A stretch of 64,000 nucleotides of DNA, from contig NZ_JAMXLH010000025.1 in the NCBI RefSeq assembly GCF_024281035.1, positions 124,001 to 188,000 of the forward strand. The letters run 5' to 3'. Positions within the stretch are counted from its first letter, which is position 1; every line of letters begins with the position of its first letter. The notes under the pieces were generated by a model. The model was not told the DNA's origin and ran no database searches. It worked only from the letters and a program-made list of their open reading frames with translations. Shown here piece after piece: positions 24,498-34,376 of this stretch. Source of the stretch: Paraburkholderia sp. (GTDB lineage Bacteria > Pseudomonadota > Gammaproteobacteria > Burkholderiales > Burkholderiaceae). A program made the position numbers and the translations under genes.

Positions 24498-26390
24498 TTA
24501 GACGCTCGCCAGCATCAGACGTGCCGGTGCCGCACCGATATGCAAACCATCGGTGCGGTTCGCAAGATAAAGATGGTTCAATTCGTCCGGCGTCCAGCTA
24601 CGGCAATTGCCGAAACCCAGCGACGTCAGCATCCCCGCCAGCGCAGCCGGTTCAAAGAAGCTCTTCCACGGCTCGCCACGTTCGGCGAATTGCGTCGTCA
24701 ACTGCTCCATCGCGATGCGCATGACCGGCGGCAAGCTGGACAGCGGCAACGCATATTCCAACAGCACAGCACTGCCTGTGGCGCAGTGCGCGATGAAGCG
24801 CAACGTCTCGACGACCGCGGCCTCATCGAGGTACATGGTCACGCCGAGCCAACTGAAAATAGCGGGTGCGTCCGCATCGAAACCGGCGCGCGCCAGGCCT
24901 TCGGCAAGACTGATGCACTCAAAATCGACCGGCACGAATCGCAGCGACGACGGCACCGCAATGCCTGCCTCATGCAAGCGCGCCTGTTTCCATCGCTGCG
25001 TGGCGGGTAGATCGACCTCGAAGATGCAACCCGGCGCATCGTGCCGCCGGTAAGCGCTGGTATCCAGCCCTGCGCCAAGGATGACGTACTGGCGAATGCC
25101 GCGCTCGACCGCGTCGGCCCACACGTCGTCGGCGAGACGGCTGCGAACGACCACCGAGCTGCGCATCCCCACCGCTATCGGATGGCGGAACCTGTCGATA
25201 TCGTCGCGAAGCTTCTGTGCCTCTGCTGCGCCGAGGATGGTCAGCGCGACTGGATCGTCCAGAACCAGCGGCTGGTCGACTAGCTGGTGCGCAGCCCGCT
25301 GCATTGCGACCATCATGGCGCTCGGCTTGGGCCCGGCGTCGGCTGATGCCATGTCGTGGCCAACACTGTGCGCTTTGTGCAGATAAGCCAGCAATGCGTC
25401 GTCGAAACCGACACCCAATTGCAGATCCGGTTCGCGCGTCAAGGCATCGCGCACACGCGCTTCAAGGACGGCATCGTCGCCGCAGAAGCTGTCACGAAAG
25501 AGCTGCTGCCACTGCCTGACGAGCGCCTGCACCGGCGCGGCGCTTGCATCGACGCCCGCCTCCATCTGCGCTCTCAGCTCGATAACAAGCGCTGGCCATG
25601 CCCGCATGCCCGTGTGGTCGAGCTGACGACGCCGCACCTCGTCAGCCTGTGCCGGAGTCAGGTATCTCGCGAACAGCGCGCATCGCGCATGCGTGAACGC
25701 TTCATCGATCCAGGCCAACATCTCCGCCGTGACACCGACGATATGCTGCGCACGCGGTTCGCCGATCTGCATTTTCATCAGCTTGGTGGCGAGCGCCGGA
25801 TCGTTGCGCGTGAGACGGATCACCAGCCGGATCCAGCGCCACGCCAGCGCCTGGGCCGCGTCGCTTTCAGCCGGCAGCGCTTGCTGCATGGCGTGGCGAA
25901 CCTCGTCGATTAGCGCAACCCACGCCGGGTCCATCGGCGCGACCGTATCCGGCCCGGATGCCATCAGCGTGTCGAGTTCGTCGTCGTTAAGGTGCTTCTG
26001 ATACATGTTCATCAGCTCCAGAGTGTTCAGCCAGTCAATCTCGGGGGTCTCGCCGCCGCTGGCGAGCATGTCGACGATCTGTTGCAAATGGCGGCTCAGG
26101 CGCTGCGCGCGCAATGCCTGCACATCGAGCGCCGCGATCTGGCGTTGCAGGATCTCCAGCGGTGCGGCGTCCAGTCGATCATCGAGGCTGGCCTTGATGT
26201 CCGGAAGCGAATACCCGAACCGTTTCAGCGCCTCAATGCGATGCAGCCGGATCAAGTCGTCGCGGCCATACAGGCGCGCGCCGCCATCGGCACGCTGCGA
26301 GGGTGACAGCAGCCCGATTGCGTCGTAGTGGTGCAATGCCCGAACGGTCAGGTCCGTCTTCTTCGCCAGCTCTCCGATCTTGAGTCGCAT
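24498..26390 (-). CDS. MerR-family regulator fused to a TipAS-like domain and a SAM methyltransferase
   Basis: 630 aa from ATG 26390 (MRLKIGELAKKTDLTVRALH). N-terminal 1-75: MerR winged helix (VRALHHYDAIGLLSPSQR, GARLYGRDDLIRLHRI). About 75-330: helical region similar to TipAS-type effector domains (two repeated halves). About 340-630: methyltransferase of the leucine-carboxymethyltransferase/PPM class with a SAM site YVILGAGLDTSAYR, an acidic loop FEVDLPATQ, and SWLGVTMYLDEAAV. A MerR-type operator is immediately upstream. Such a three-part fusion is unusual. The drug pump operon lies upstream on the same strand, so it could regulate efflux; direct evidence is lacking. Overall function is inferred from domains only. 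Confidence 0.85.
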   Translation of the reverse strand: MRLKIGELAKKTDLTVRALHHYDAIGLLSPSQRADGGARLYGRDDLIRLHRIEALKRFGYSLPDIKASLDDRLDAAPLEILQRQIAALDVQALRAQRLSRHLQQIVDMLASGGETPEIDWLNTLELMNMYQKHLNDDELDTLMASGPDTVAPMDPAWVALIDEVRHAMQQALPAESDAAQALAWRWIRLVIRLTRNDPALATKLMKMQIGEPRAQHIVGVTAEMLAWIDEAFTHARCALFARYLTPAQADEVRRRQLDHTGMRAWPALVIELRAQMEAGVDASAAPVQALVRQWQQLFRDSFCGDDAVLEARVRDALTREPDLQLGVGFDDALLAYLHKAHSVGHDMASADAGPKPSAMMVAMQRAAHQLVDQPLVLDDPVALTILGAAEAQKLRDDIDRFRHPIAVGMRSSVVVRSRLADDVWADAVERGIRQYVILGAGLDTSAYRRHDAPGCIFEVDLPATQRWKQARLHEAGIAVPSSLRFVPVDFECISLAEGLARAGFDADAPAIFSWLGVTMYLDEAAVVETLRFIAHCATGSAVLLEYALPLSSLPPVMRIAMEQLTTQFAERGEPWKSFFEPAALAGMLTSLGFGNCRSWTPDELNHLYLANRTDGLHIGAAPARLMLASV

Positions 26391-26423
26391 TGTTTTTTTC
26401 AGTTGTCGAATCAACACACTAAA

Positions 26424-26442
26424 ACCTGACGTAGCGTCAGGT
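26424..26442 (-). promoter_or_regulatory. MerR-type operator within a long-spacer promoter
   Basis: ACCTGACG (26424-26431) and CGTCAGGT (26435-26442) form a perfect 8-bp inverted repeat with a 3-bp centre. Read on the minus strand, TTGCAC (-35 candidate) overlaps its upstream edge and TAGTGT (-10 candidate) follows 19 bp later, the elongated spacer typical of MerR promoters. The transcript would start just before the MerR-fusion gene, suggesting autoregulation. Confidence 0.75.
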
Positions 26443-26525
26443 GCAAGCGAAATCGATCATTGCGCGCGACGGGACCTCCCCGGATCCCCAGGCGCGCTCG
26501 CACATGTCCGTTGTCATTCAATCGC

Positions 26526-29500
26526 TCAAGCGGTCTCCGGCTGCGCCCGGTCCCGATGATGGTCCGCGGCGAGGAACATATACATCGCGGGCACGACAAA
26601 CAGCGTGAACAGCGTGCCGATCGACATCCCCGTGAAGATCACGAGCCCCATTGCGTTGCGGCCGGCCGCGCCCGCACCCGACGCGATCACGAGCGGCACC
26701 ACGCCCAGCACCATCGCGGCCGTCGTCATCAGGATCGGCCGCAAGCGCACACCAGCCGCTTCTTCGAGCGCCTCGCGCTTGCCGCGCCCCGCGCGTTGCA
26801 GCTCGTTCGCGAACTGCACGATCAGAATGCCGTGCTTGCTGATGAGGCCCATCAGCGTGACGAGACCCACTTGCGTATAGATATTGAGCGTCGTGAGTCC
26901 CAGGTTAATGAAGATCAGCGCACCGAACAGCGCCATCGGCACCGACACGAGAATCACGACCGGATCGCGGAAGCTCTCGAACTGAGCGGCAAGCGCAAGA
27001 AACACAATGATCGTTGCAAACAGCAATGTGATCACGAACCCGCCGGACTCCTGCACGAACTGCCGCGACAAACCCGAATAGTCAGCCGTGTAGCCCGACG
27101 GCGCGACTTCCGCGGTGACTTTGCGCAGGAAGTCGAGCACTTCGCCTTGCGAGATGCCCGGCGCGAGCACGCCGGAAATCGTTGCCGAATTAAGCTGCTG
27201 GAAGTGATTGATCGATTCGGGCACAACATTCTGCTGCAGATGCGTGACCGTCGATGCCGGAATCACGCTGCCATTGGGCGTGCGCAAGTAATAGTCGAGT
27301 ACTTGCGACGGATTCAACCGGTCTGTTTGCAGCACCTGCGGAATCACCTTGTACGAGCGGCCTGCAATCGAAAAGTAGTTGACGAAGTTGCCGCCGAGCG
27401 CGGCGCCCAGCGTTTGCCCGACATCGCTCTGCGTCAGGCCGAGCGAAGCGACTTTGTCGCGGTCCACGAGCAACACGCTTTCCGGCTTGTCGATCTTCAG
27501 ATCGCTGTCGACGAAGAAGAACATGCCGCTTTCGCGCGCCTTTTGCAGCACGGCTTGCGACACTTCGTTGAGGTTCTCGAACGGCTCCGTCGTGCTGATG
27601 ACGAATTGCACGGGCAAACCTCGCGCACCCGGCAGGGGCGGAAACTGAAATGCAGCGACGCGGGCACCCGCAATACCGTTCCACTTCTGCTGCAATTCCT
27701 CCTGCAATTGCGTCGCGCCCTTCTTGCGCTTGTCCCACGTCTTGAAGAGCACGCCGCCGATGCCCTGGTTCAACGTCGGCTCGCCCGTGAGCTGGAACAT
27801 CTGTGCGTATTCCGGCAGTTGCTTCGAGATATCGAAGACCTGGTCCGCGTAGGTCTGCATCTGCTGGATCGTCGCGTTTGGCGGTCCCTGGATCTGGGAC
27901 AGCACGATGCCCTGATCCTCCTGCGGTGCAAGCTCCGATTTCGACGTCATGAAGAGATACACGGTGCCGACCAGGAGCAGCGCGCCCATGACGATAAACA
28001 CCGGCCACGTGTCGAGCATCGCGTGCAACATACGCAGGTAGCCGTGATGGACGCGTTCGAACTGCCGGTCGACAAAGCTCGCAAAGCGGCCCGACTCCTG
28101 GTCCGTGCGGAAAAAGCGCGAGCACAACATCGGTGAAAGCGTCAGCGCAATCACGCCCGACACGGCGACGGCGCCCGCCAGCGTGAACGCGAACTCGGTA
28201 AACAGCGCACCCGTCAGTCCGCCCTGAAAGCCGATCGGCACATACACGGCGATCAACACGACCGTCATGGCGAGAATCGGACCGCCGAGTTCGCGCGCGG
28301 CGATCAGTGCGGCTTCGAGAGGCTGCCTGCCCTCTTTCTTCATATGCCGGTCGACGTTCTCGACCACGATAATTGCGTCGTCAACGACAAGACCGATTGC
28401 AAGCACGAGCGCAAGCAGTGTCAGCAGATTGACCGAATAGCCGAGCACCTGCATCACGAAGAAAGTGCCAATCAAGGAGAGCGGCATCGCAATCACGGGC
28501 ACGATCACCGCGCGGAAACTGCCGAGGAACAGGAAGATCACAACTGTCACGATCAGCAGCGCTTCGACGAGGGTCTTCACCACTTCTGCGATGGCGGTGT
28601 TGATGAAGTCGGTGGCGTCGTAGACGATGTCGCCCGTCATGCCCGTCGGGAACTGCTTCTGCAGATCCGGGAAAACCGTTCTCACGCGCTTCGCGACGTC
28701 TAGTACGTTTGCATCCGGCGCTACCTTGATGCCGATGAACACCGATCGTTTGCCGCTGAACGCGACGTTGAAGTCGTAATTGTCCGCGCCGAGCACGACG
28801 TTCGCGACGTCTTCGAGGCGCACGATTGCGCCGTTCTTCTGCGCGACGACGAGTTTCCGGAAGTCATCGACGGAATGCAGATCGGTGCCCGCATTCAGAT
28901 CGACGCTGATCATCTGGCCTTTGGTCGTGCCGAGCGTCGCCAGATAATTGTTGTTGCCAAGCGCCGTGAAGACGTCGGCGGCGGTCACGTTGTGCGCGGC
29001 CAACTTGCTCGAATCGAGCCATGCGCGCAGCGCGAATTGACGGCCGCCGAGAATTTCCGCCGTCTGCACGCCCTGGATCGAATCGAGCTTCGGCTTCACG
29101 ACGCGCAGCAGATAATCCGTGACGTTGTTGCTCGGCAGCACGTCACTGTAAAAGCCCATGTACATCGTGTCGGTGGTTTGTCCCACTTGCACGGTCAGCA
29201 CCGGCTGTTGCGCCTGCGGCGGCAACTGGTTGCGCACCGATGCGATCTGCGTGTTGATCTCGGTCAGCGCGCGATTGGAGTCGTAGTTCAGGCGCAGCGT
29301 CGCGACGATTGTCGAGACGCCCGTGCTGCTCGTCGACGACATGTAGTCGATGCCCTGTGCCTGTGCAATCGCGGCTTCGAGCGGCTGCGTAATGAAGCCG
29401 GCCATCGTGTCGGCGCTCGCGCCATAGTACGCGGTGGTGATTGTCACCACACCGTTTTCGGTTTGCGGATACTCGTTAACCTTTAGCGCCGCGAGCGAGC

Positions 29501-29579
29501 GCAAGCCGAGCACGAGTATCAGCAGACTCACCACCGATGCGAGCACCGGGCGTTCGATGAAGATGTCGGTAAATTTCAT
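26526..29579 (-). CDS. RND multidrug efflux permease (HAE1 family)
   Basis: 1017-aa inner-membrane proton/drug antiporter. ATG 29579 starts MKFTDIFIERPVLASVVSLL, the classical HAE1 first helix. Twelve membrane segments in two halves are evident. The proton-relay aspartates are in GLVVDDAIIVVENVD (TM4), and the porter domain contains GGRQFALRAWLDSSKLAAHN and NPSQVLDYYLRT. It ends with the GAGAAGRNAMGLVIFTGMSI helix and a short tail. It is the last gene of the adaptor-permease order on the minus strand (outer-membrane factor 30786, adaptor 29591, permease 26526), 11 bp after the adaptor stop, so one operon. Exact substrate unknown. Confidence 0.93.
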   Translation of the reverse strand: MKFTDIFIERPVLASVVSLLILVLGLRSLAALKVNEYPQTENGVVTITTAYYGASADTMAGFITQPLEAAIAQAQGIDYMSSTSSTGVSTIVATLRLNYDSNRALTEINTQIASVRNQLPPQAQQPVLTVQVGQTTDTMYMGFYSDVLPSNNVTDYLLRVVKPKLDSIQGVQTAEILGGRQFALRAWLDSSKLAAHNVTAADVFTALGNNNYLATLGTTKGQMISVDLNAGTDLHSVDDFRKLVVAQKNGAIVRLEDVANVVLGADNYDFNVAFSGKRSVFIGIKVAPDANVLDVAKRVRTVFPDLQKQFPTGMTGDIVYDATDFINTAIAEVVKTLVEALLIVTVVIFLFLGSFRAVIVPVIAMPLSLIGTFFVMQVLGYSVNLLTLLALVLAIGLVVDDAIIVVENVDRHMKKEGRQPLEAALIAARELGGPILAMTVVLIAVYVPIGFQGGLTGALFTEFAFTLAGAVAVSGVIALTLSPMLCSRFFRTDQESGRFASFVDRQFERVHHGYLRMLHAMLDTWPVFIVMGALLLVGTVYLFMTSKSELAPQEDQGIVLSQIQGPPNATIQQMQTYADQVFDISKQLPEYAQMFQLTGEPTLNQGIGGVLFKTWDKRKKGATQLQEELQQKWNGIAGARVAAFQFPPLPGARGLPVQFVISTTEPFENLNEVSQAVLQKARESGMFFFVDSDLKIDKPESVLLVDRDKVASLGLTQSDVGQTLGAALGGNFVNYFSIAGRSYKVIPQVLQTDRLNPSQVLDYYLRTPNGSVIPASTVTHLQQNVVPESINHFQQLNSATISGVLAPGISQGEVLDFLRKVTAEVAPSGYTADYSGLSRQFVQESGGFVITLLFATIIVFLALAAQFESFRDPVVILVSVPMALFGALIFINLGLTTLNIYTQVGLVTLMGLISKHGILIVQFANELQRAGRGKREALEEAAGVRLRPILMTTAAMVLGVVPLVIASGAGAAGRNAMGLVIFTGMSIGTLFTLFVVPAMYMFLAADHHRDRAQPETA

Positions 29580-29590
29580 CGCGCGGCCTT

Positions 29591-30748
29591 CTATTGTTCC
29601 TGAGGCGTCGGATTCGGGTTATTCGCAGGCTGAACGCGGTTGTCGATCACCAGCGGCGTGCCATTTTTCAGCTTCAGCTGACCGCTCGTCACGACCTGCG
29701 TGCCTTCGCTGATGCCCTTGAGAATCGCGACCTGGTCGCCACGCGTCGGGCCAGGCGTGACGAACACCTGTTGCGCGACGGGCATGATCTTGCCTTGCGC
29801 ATTCTTTTGCTCCCCGGGCTTCACGATGAACACGGTCGCGCCATATGGGTTATAGGTGATCGCCGTTTGCGGCAAGGTCAGATAGCGCTGCACCGTGCCC
29901 GCATCGACCTTCACGTTCGCATACATGCCGGGCAGCAGCTTGCGCTCGCGATTGTCGACGGTCGCCTCGATCTGAACGTTGCGCGTCGCGCTGTCCACGC
30001 GCGGATTGATCGAGCGGATCTTGCCGTCGAAGGAGCGGTTGCCGAACGCATCCGTATCGACAGCAATGGTCTGGCCGACGTGCAATTGCCCGAGTTGCCT
30101 TTGCGGCAGAAAGAAGTCGGCGTAAATCGGATCGATGGCTTGCAGCGTCACGATGGCATCGCCCGGATTGATGTACTGGCCGGGATTAACTGTCGTAATG
30201 CCGACGCGGCCCGCGAACGGCGCGCGAATCGTCTTCTTTTCGACGAGCGCGGCCTGTTGATCGACCTGTGCTCTTTTGCTTTTGAGGTCGGCGGCGTCGG
30301 CGTCGAGCTGCGCCTTGGCTATCGCCTGAATGCCGAACTGTGCCTTGTCGCGCGTGTAGACCGTTTGCGCAAGTTCCGCGGCGGCTTGCAGCGACGCGAG
30401 TTGCGCGCGGTCCGAATCGTCATTCAGGCGCACGAGCACCTGGCCCGCCTTCACGTCCTGGCCCGAGATGAACACGATCTCGCGCACGAGCCCGGCCACT
30501 TCCGTGGTCACGTCGACGCCGCGCACCGCGCGCAGGCTGCCCACGGCGGCAAGCTGCGGCTGCCATGTCTGATAGCCGGCGACAGCAGCCGTGACGGTGG
30601 CGGGCGGCGCAGTGTTGCTCGCCATGAACTTCTTGATCATGTGCGCCCTGAACAGATTGAAGCCGAACAGCGCGGCCAGCAGTAAGCCCACGCAGAACAG
30701 CATGATGATCATCCGCTTTGCCATCGGTTTTTTCGTCGTCATCGTCAT
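29591..30748 (-). CDS. RND efflux periplasmic adaptor (membrane fusion protein)
   Basis: 385 aa from ATG 30748 with GCAAGGAC upstream; the frame is open to 30886 but only as an arginine-rich extension overlapping the neighbour. An N-terminal anchor (RMIIMLFCVGLLLAALFGFN) is followed by lipoyl halves (VTTEVAGLVREIVFISGQDV and KTIRAPFAGRVGITTVNPGQ), a helical hairpin (about 110-170) and beta-barrel and membrane-proximal domains (NVQIEATVDNRERKLLPGMY). It bridges the permease and the outer-membrane factor. Its 3' end is 11 bp from the permease start. Confidence 0.92.
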   Translation of the reverse strand: MTMTTKKPMAKRMIIMLFCVGLLLAALFGFNLFRAHMIKKFMASNTAPPATVTAAVAGYQTWQPQLAAVGSLRAVRGVDVTTEVAGLVREIVFISGQDVKAGQVLVRLNDDSDRAQLASLQAAAELAQTVYTRDKAQFGIQAIAKAQLDADAADLKSKRAQVDQQAALVEKKTIRAPFAGRVGITTVNPGQYINPGDAIVTLQAIDPIYADFFLPQRQLGQLHVGQTIAVDTDAFGNRSFDGKIRSINPRVDSATRNVQIEATVDNRERKLLPGMYANVKVDAGTVQRYLTLPQTAITYNPYGATVFIVKPGEQKNAQGKIMPVAQQVFVTPGPTRGDQVAILKGISEGTQVVTSGQLKLKNGTPLVIDNRVQPANNPNPTPQEQ

Positions 30749-30785
30749 GTCCTTGCAGGGCAAACGGCTCTGCGTGGGGCAGGAT

Positions 30786-32363
30786 TCACTTCGGCGTAGC
30801 CGATGTGGGCTGTGCTGCTGCGCTCGTCGCCGTGTCGTTCCACCAGCCGCCGCCGAGCGCCTGGAACAGCGCCGCCGTATCCGCATAGCGCGCGGCTTGT
30901 GCCTGCGTGAGATTCACGACGGTCTGCTGGTATTGACGCTGTGCATCGAGCAGCGCCAGATAACTGACGCCGCCGACGCGAAACTGGCCGCGCGTCAGAT
31001 CGAGCGAACCGCTGGCCGCGCGCCATGCCTGCGTTTGCGCGTTCAGACCGGTTGCATCGTGTTCCAGCGCGCGCAACGTATCGGCGACGTTCTGGAACGC
31101 CAGCAGCACGGTTTGCCGGTATTGAGCATTAGCCTGATCGAATGCCGCTTCTGCTGCGCGCTTTTGCGCACTTAACTGGCCACCGTGAAAAATCGGCTGC
31201 GTGAGGCCTGCGCCGATGCTCCAGATCATGTCAGCGGACTTGAAAAGGCCCGCGGGCGTCAACGCCTCAGGTCCATAACTCGCGGAGAGTGTGAGCTGCG
31301 GATACATGTTTGCGGTCGCAACGCCGACCTGGGCGCTCGCCTGATGCAGCGTGGCGTCGGCAGCGAGAATATCGGGTCGCTGCCGCACGAGCGACGACGG
31401 CACGCTGACCGGCAAGGTCTGCGGCAGCGTGAACATCGACATCCTGAACTCGGGCACGTTCGTGTCGCTCGGCGGCTTGCCCGCCAGAACCGCAAGCTGG
31501 TGACGCGTCTGGTCGAGCGACTGACGCAACGGCGGCAAGGTCGCGCGAGTCTGTGCGACGAGCGTTTCCTGCGAAAGCACGGCTACGCGGCTCACGCCGC
31601 CTAGCGCAAGCTGCTGGCGCAATATGCCGAGCTGCGCGTCTTCATCGTCGGCGATGCGTTCGGTCGCTTCGATCTGCTCGCGCAGCGAGGCTTCCTTGAT
31701 GGCCGCTGTCACGATGTTTGCGGACAACGCGAGATAGGCAGCCTGCAACTGAAAGCCCTGGTAATCGACCTGCGAGCGCAGCGATTCGAGCTCGCGCCTT
31801 CCTCCACCGAACACATCGAGGTTGTACGACACGTTCACCGATGCGTTGTAGAGGTTCAGAAGCTCCGTGAGCTGCGGCTGGCCGAAAGTGACGCCGGTAA
31901 ACTTCTCGCGCGTCGCATTCGCCTTTGCATCGACGGACGGATACAGCGTGGTGCCCATTTGCGCGCGGAGATTCTCGCCGGCCTGCCTGAGCGCCGCTTG
32001 CGCCGCGGCGACGTTGGGGCTGTTGGCGAGCGCTTCGCGGATCAGGGCGTCGAGCGGCTCGCAATGAAAGAGCGTCCACCACTGGGCGGGAATGTCCAGA
32101 CCGGCGACGAACTGTTGCGGGACGCCCGATGCCCCCGGCGACGAGGCCGTCTGATCGGGTAGCGGCGTGGGCGTATAGGTGCTGGTGGCGGGCGGCGCGG
32201 GCGTATGGTAATTCGGACCCACCGTGCAGCCGTTGAAGGCGATCAGGACAGTGACCAAAGCAGCGCGCGCGGCCGTCTCACAGGCTGCATGGCGGCGAGA
32301 CGCACTGCGCGAATGCCAGCGCATGCGGCTGCGACTGAAACCACGGTTGACGTCATCAATCAT
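30786..32363 (-). CDS. RND efflux outer-membrane factor (NodT-family lipoprotein)
   Basis: 525 aa from ATG 32363 (MIDDVNRGFSRSR) with AAGGTGG about 6 nt upstream. Lipoprotein signal LVTVLIAFNGC with the family start TVGPNYHTPAPP, then two OEP repeats of the TolC fold: WWTLFHCEPLDALIREALAN, YNASVNVSYNLDVFGGGRRE, SIGAGLTQPIFHGGQLSAQK and LDAQRQYQQTVVNLTQAQAA. It is the first gene of the efflux operon, with 37 bp between its stop and the adaptor start. Together the three products form a tripartite pump from the inner to the outer membrane. Confidence 0.93.
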   Translation of the reverse strand: MIDDVNRGFSRSRMRWHSRSASRRHAACETAARAALVTVLIAFNGCTVGPNYHTPAPPATSTYTPTPLPDQTASSPGASGVPQQFVAGLDIPAQWWTLFHCEPLDALIREALANSPNVAAAQAALRQAGENLRAQMGTTLYPSVDAKANATREKFTGVTFGQPQLTELLNLYNASVNVSYNLDVFGGGRRELESLRSQVDYQGFQLQAAYLALSANIVTAAIKEASLREQIEATERIADDEDAQLGILRQQLALGGVSRVAVLSQETLVAQTRATLPPLRQSLDQTRHQLAVLAGKPPSDTNVPEFRMSMFTLPQTLPVSVPSSLVRQRPDILAADATLHQASAQVGVATANMYPQLTLSASYGPEALTPAGLFKSADMIWSIGAGLTQPIFHGGQLSAQKRAAEAAFDQANAQYRQTVLLAFQNVADTLRALEHDATGLNAQTQAWRAASGSLDLTRGQFRVGGVSYLALLDAQRQYQQTVVNLTQAQAARYADTAALFQALGGGWWNDTATSAAAQPTSATPK

Positions 32364-33674
32364 CTGTCCACCTTGTTTCGCTGCGCGATATACGAACCGA
32401 ACGAAATAGCAGATGCAGAGTTTGAAATCATGCCACAACATTTTTGCCTGAACGGCGAACGGCATGGGCACGGTGCTTACGACTCGCCGCAGGTTTCGGG
32501 CGATTGCAATACCTGCTCCATTTCACCTGCGCGCCATCCAGCCGGGATTTGGCGGCACGCCGGCAAGCGAAGCGAATCAGCAGACTGTTTCAGGGCCCGG
32601 TGCAAACATTGGGCACACTAGTGTGGGAGCAGCATGCCGGATTCCTGAAACTTGCCGATGTTTGAAAGGATTTAGAAAGCAGACTGATCTCTCACGATGT
32701 GATGGATTGGGTGGGGTCGAAATGCGTGCGCCGCGCAACGCCAGGTTACGTTGTGCGCACGACTGGCGATCACTGACTGGCCGACCAGTTGAAACAGCGT
32801 CATCCGGTCAAGCTTGTGTTCAATCCGTCGCCGGTTCCCTACGACGCCCAGCATCACGCGTGTCCGATGGATTTGAACCGGAAGTATCCGTATGGATTTC
32901 GCGTCGTAACCCGGTGTCGTGCGGCGCCACTGCGCGATTCCGCCACAGGCGCCACGGTAAATAAATTGAGAATCCTCAAGATCATTTCGGCTCGGTATCA
33001 ATACACTTATCGACAGGTCGCCGCGGTCTTGAATAAAAACAGCAGCGATCCAGAAGGCCCCACAACCTTCCTCGACAGCGTGGGGCCTTCGCCTTTCCAT
33101 GTGTGCGTCGATACCGGCTGCAACCGGCTCAGATACCGCAGGCAAGCCGACCGCACACGCCGATTCGATCGCGACAGTCCGCACATTCACACCCGCTGCA
33201 TTCACGACGTACTCTGCGCCAACGAGCGCAGGCCTGAATCGCGGCCCGCTGCCCGGGCGCTATCGGAACCGCGATCAATATTCGCCGATCGCGGGGATCA
33301 CCTTCGAAAGAGTTGCCGCGAGCGCGGCAAGAAGAATCGGAAGCGTCGGCTCGATAACCTGGTGAAGCCGAACCGGCGAGCGTCCGCTTGCTGAAACGGC
33401 GAACGGTTGAATCGGGTTGTGGAGTCAACCAGTCGCGTCGGGTGGCAGTCGGCCAGATGCTGTCTTTCGCCTCGTCGACTTGCTGGACATTCAAACGGCG
33501 AGCGTGCCCAACAGGCAGCCGCCATCCAGCCATTCGTTGTGTGCGGCCGCCGACACTTCTTCTCCAGAATAGCTTGTCGCCTTCTGTACTTCGCATAACG
33601 TCATGTGGATATTGACCCGAAAACTGCCAGCCGTCGCGGGTTGTCGCCGCGCCGGCCAGAGGCACAGTTCACCC
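32364..33674. other. 1.3-kb gap without a supported gene
   Basis: Both strands carry overlapping frames of 100-200 codons, but their translations are arginine/cysteine-rich with no known domain, and no frame has a good ribosome binding site. At 33054-33089 AAGGCCCCAC pairs perfectly with GTGGGGCCTT across a 16-nt loop, resembling a terminator or attenuator. The first part should hold the efflux operon promoter and the last part the cysteine dioxygenase promoter. Possibly a degraded locus; nothing is identifiable. Confidence 0.5.
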
Positions 33675-34244
33675 ATGACCTCGCCCGCTCTCGAAAGCTT
33701 TATCGCCCAGTCCTCCGCGCGAAGCCGTCTACAGTCAGACCCGGCCGACTGCGTACTCGCCCTTGCACCGCTGATGCTCGATCTGATCGACCATGCGGGT
33801 ACCTTTCTGGAGCCTCATCATTTTCGGAGTAGCGACTCGGGCTATACGCGGAACCTCATCTATGAGGCCCCGGACAAGAGTCTGTCACTGTACGCGCTCG
33901 TCTGGCTTCCGGGTCAATGGACGCCGGTACACGACCATGGAAGTTGGGGCGTGGTCGGCGTTGTCGAAGGCGCTTTGGAAGAACGTAGTTATGTGAGACT
34001 GTCATCAGATCGCGGAGCTGACGAAGAGATCGACCTGGTGCGTGGGGGCGTCGTCTTGCTGCGGCGCGGTTCCGTGACCAGTTTTGTACCCAATCCCGAC
34101 CACATTCACATGACCGGTGTTCCTGCTGAGCGGTCGCGTGCAGTCAGCCTGCACCTGTATGGCAGAGCGATGAATGACTTCAACACATACGACATCGAAG
34201 CTCGCACCCGTCGCCGCATCACCGTTCCGCACAACGAAAGTTGA
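33675..34244 (+). CDS. cysteine dioxygenase family protein
   Basis: 189 aa from ATG 33675 (MTSPALESFIAQ). A cupin-fold iron enzyme that oxidises cysteine, or a related thiol such as 3-mercaptopropionate, to the sulfinate. The iron ligands are visible: H86 and H88 in TPVHDHGSWGVVGVVEGALE and H143 in NPDHIHMTGV. Family support also from YTRNLIYEAPDKSLSLYALV, WLPGQ and AVSLHLYGRAMNDFNTYD near the C-terminus. Length matches bacterial type (about 190-200 aa). The gene stands alone, convergent with a universal stress protein gene. Confidence 0.9.
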   Translation: MTSPALESFIAQSSARSRLQSDPADCVLALAPLMLDLIDHAGTFLEPHHFRSSDSGYTRNLIYEAPDKSLSLYALVWLPGQWTPVHDHGSWGVVGVVEGALEERSYVRLSSDRGADEEIDLVRGGVVLLRRGSVTSFVPNPDHIHMTGVPAERSRAVSLHLYGRAMNDFNTYDIEARTRRRITVPHNES

Positions 34245-34376
34245 TTTCTGCGCTTGTGCAGATAGTTCAGGCAGAGAATCGCGCAGGACCCCGGTGCATC
34301 TGGTTTGGTACCCCTCATGCACGCGCGTCCAGATGATGACGGCGGATTCAACCGGTCGATCTTATGCCGACGGCGC

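Noticed and set aside
26460..28136. 558-codon open frame antisense to the RND permease
   Set aside because: Arg/His/Glu-rich shadow; the permease is intact and well conserved.
32789..33394. 200-codon plus-strand frame in the 1.3-kb gap
   Set aside because: Low-quality composition, overlaps an equally long minus frame and lacks a start site.
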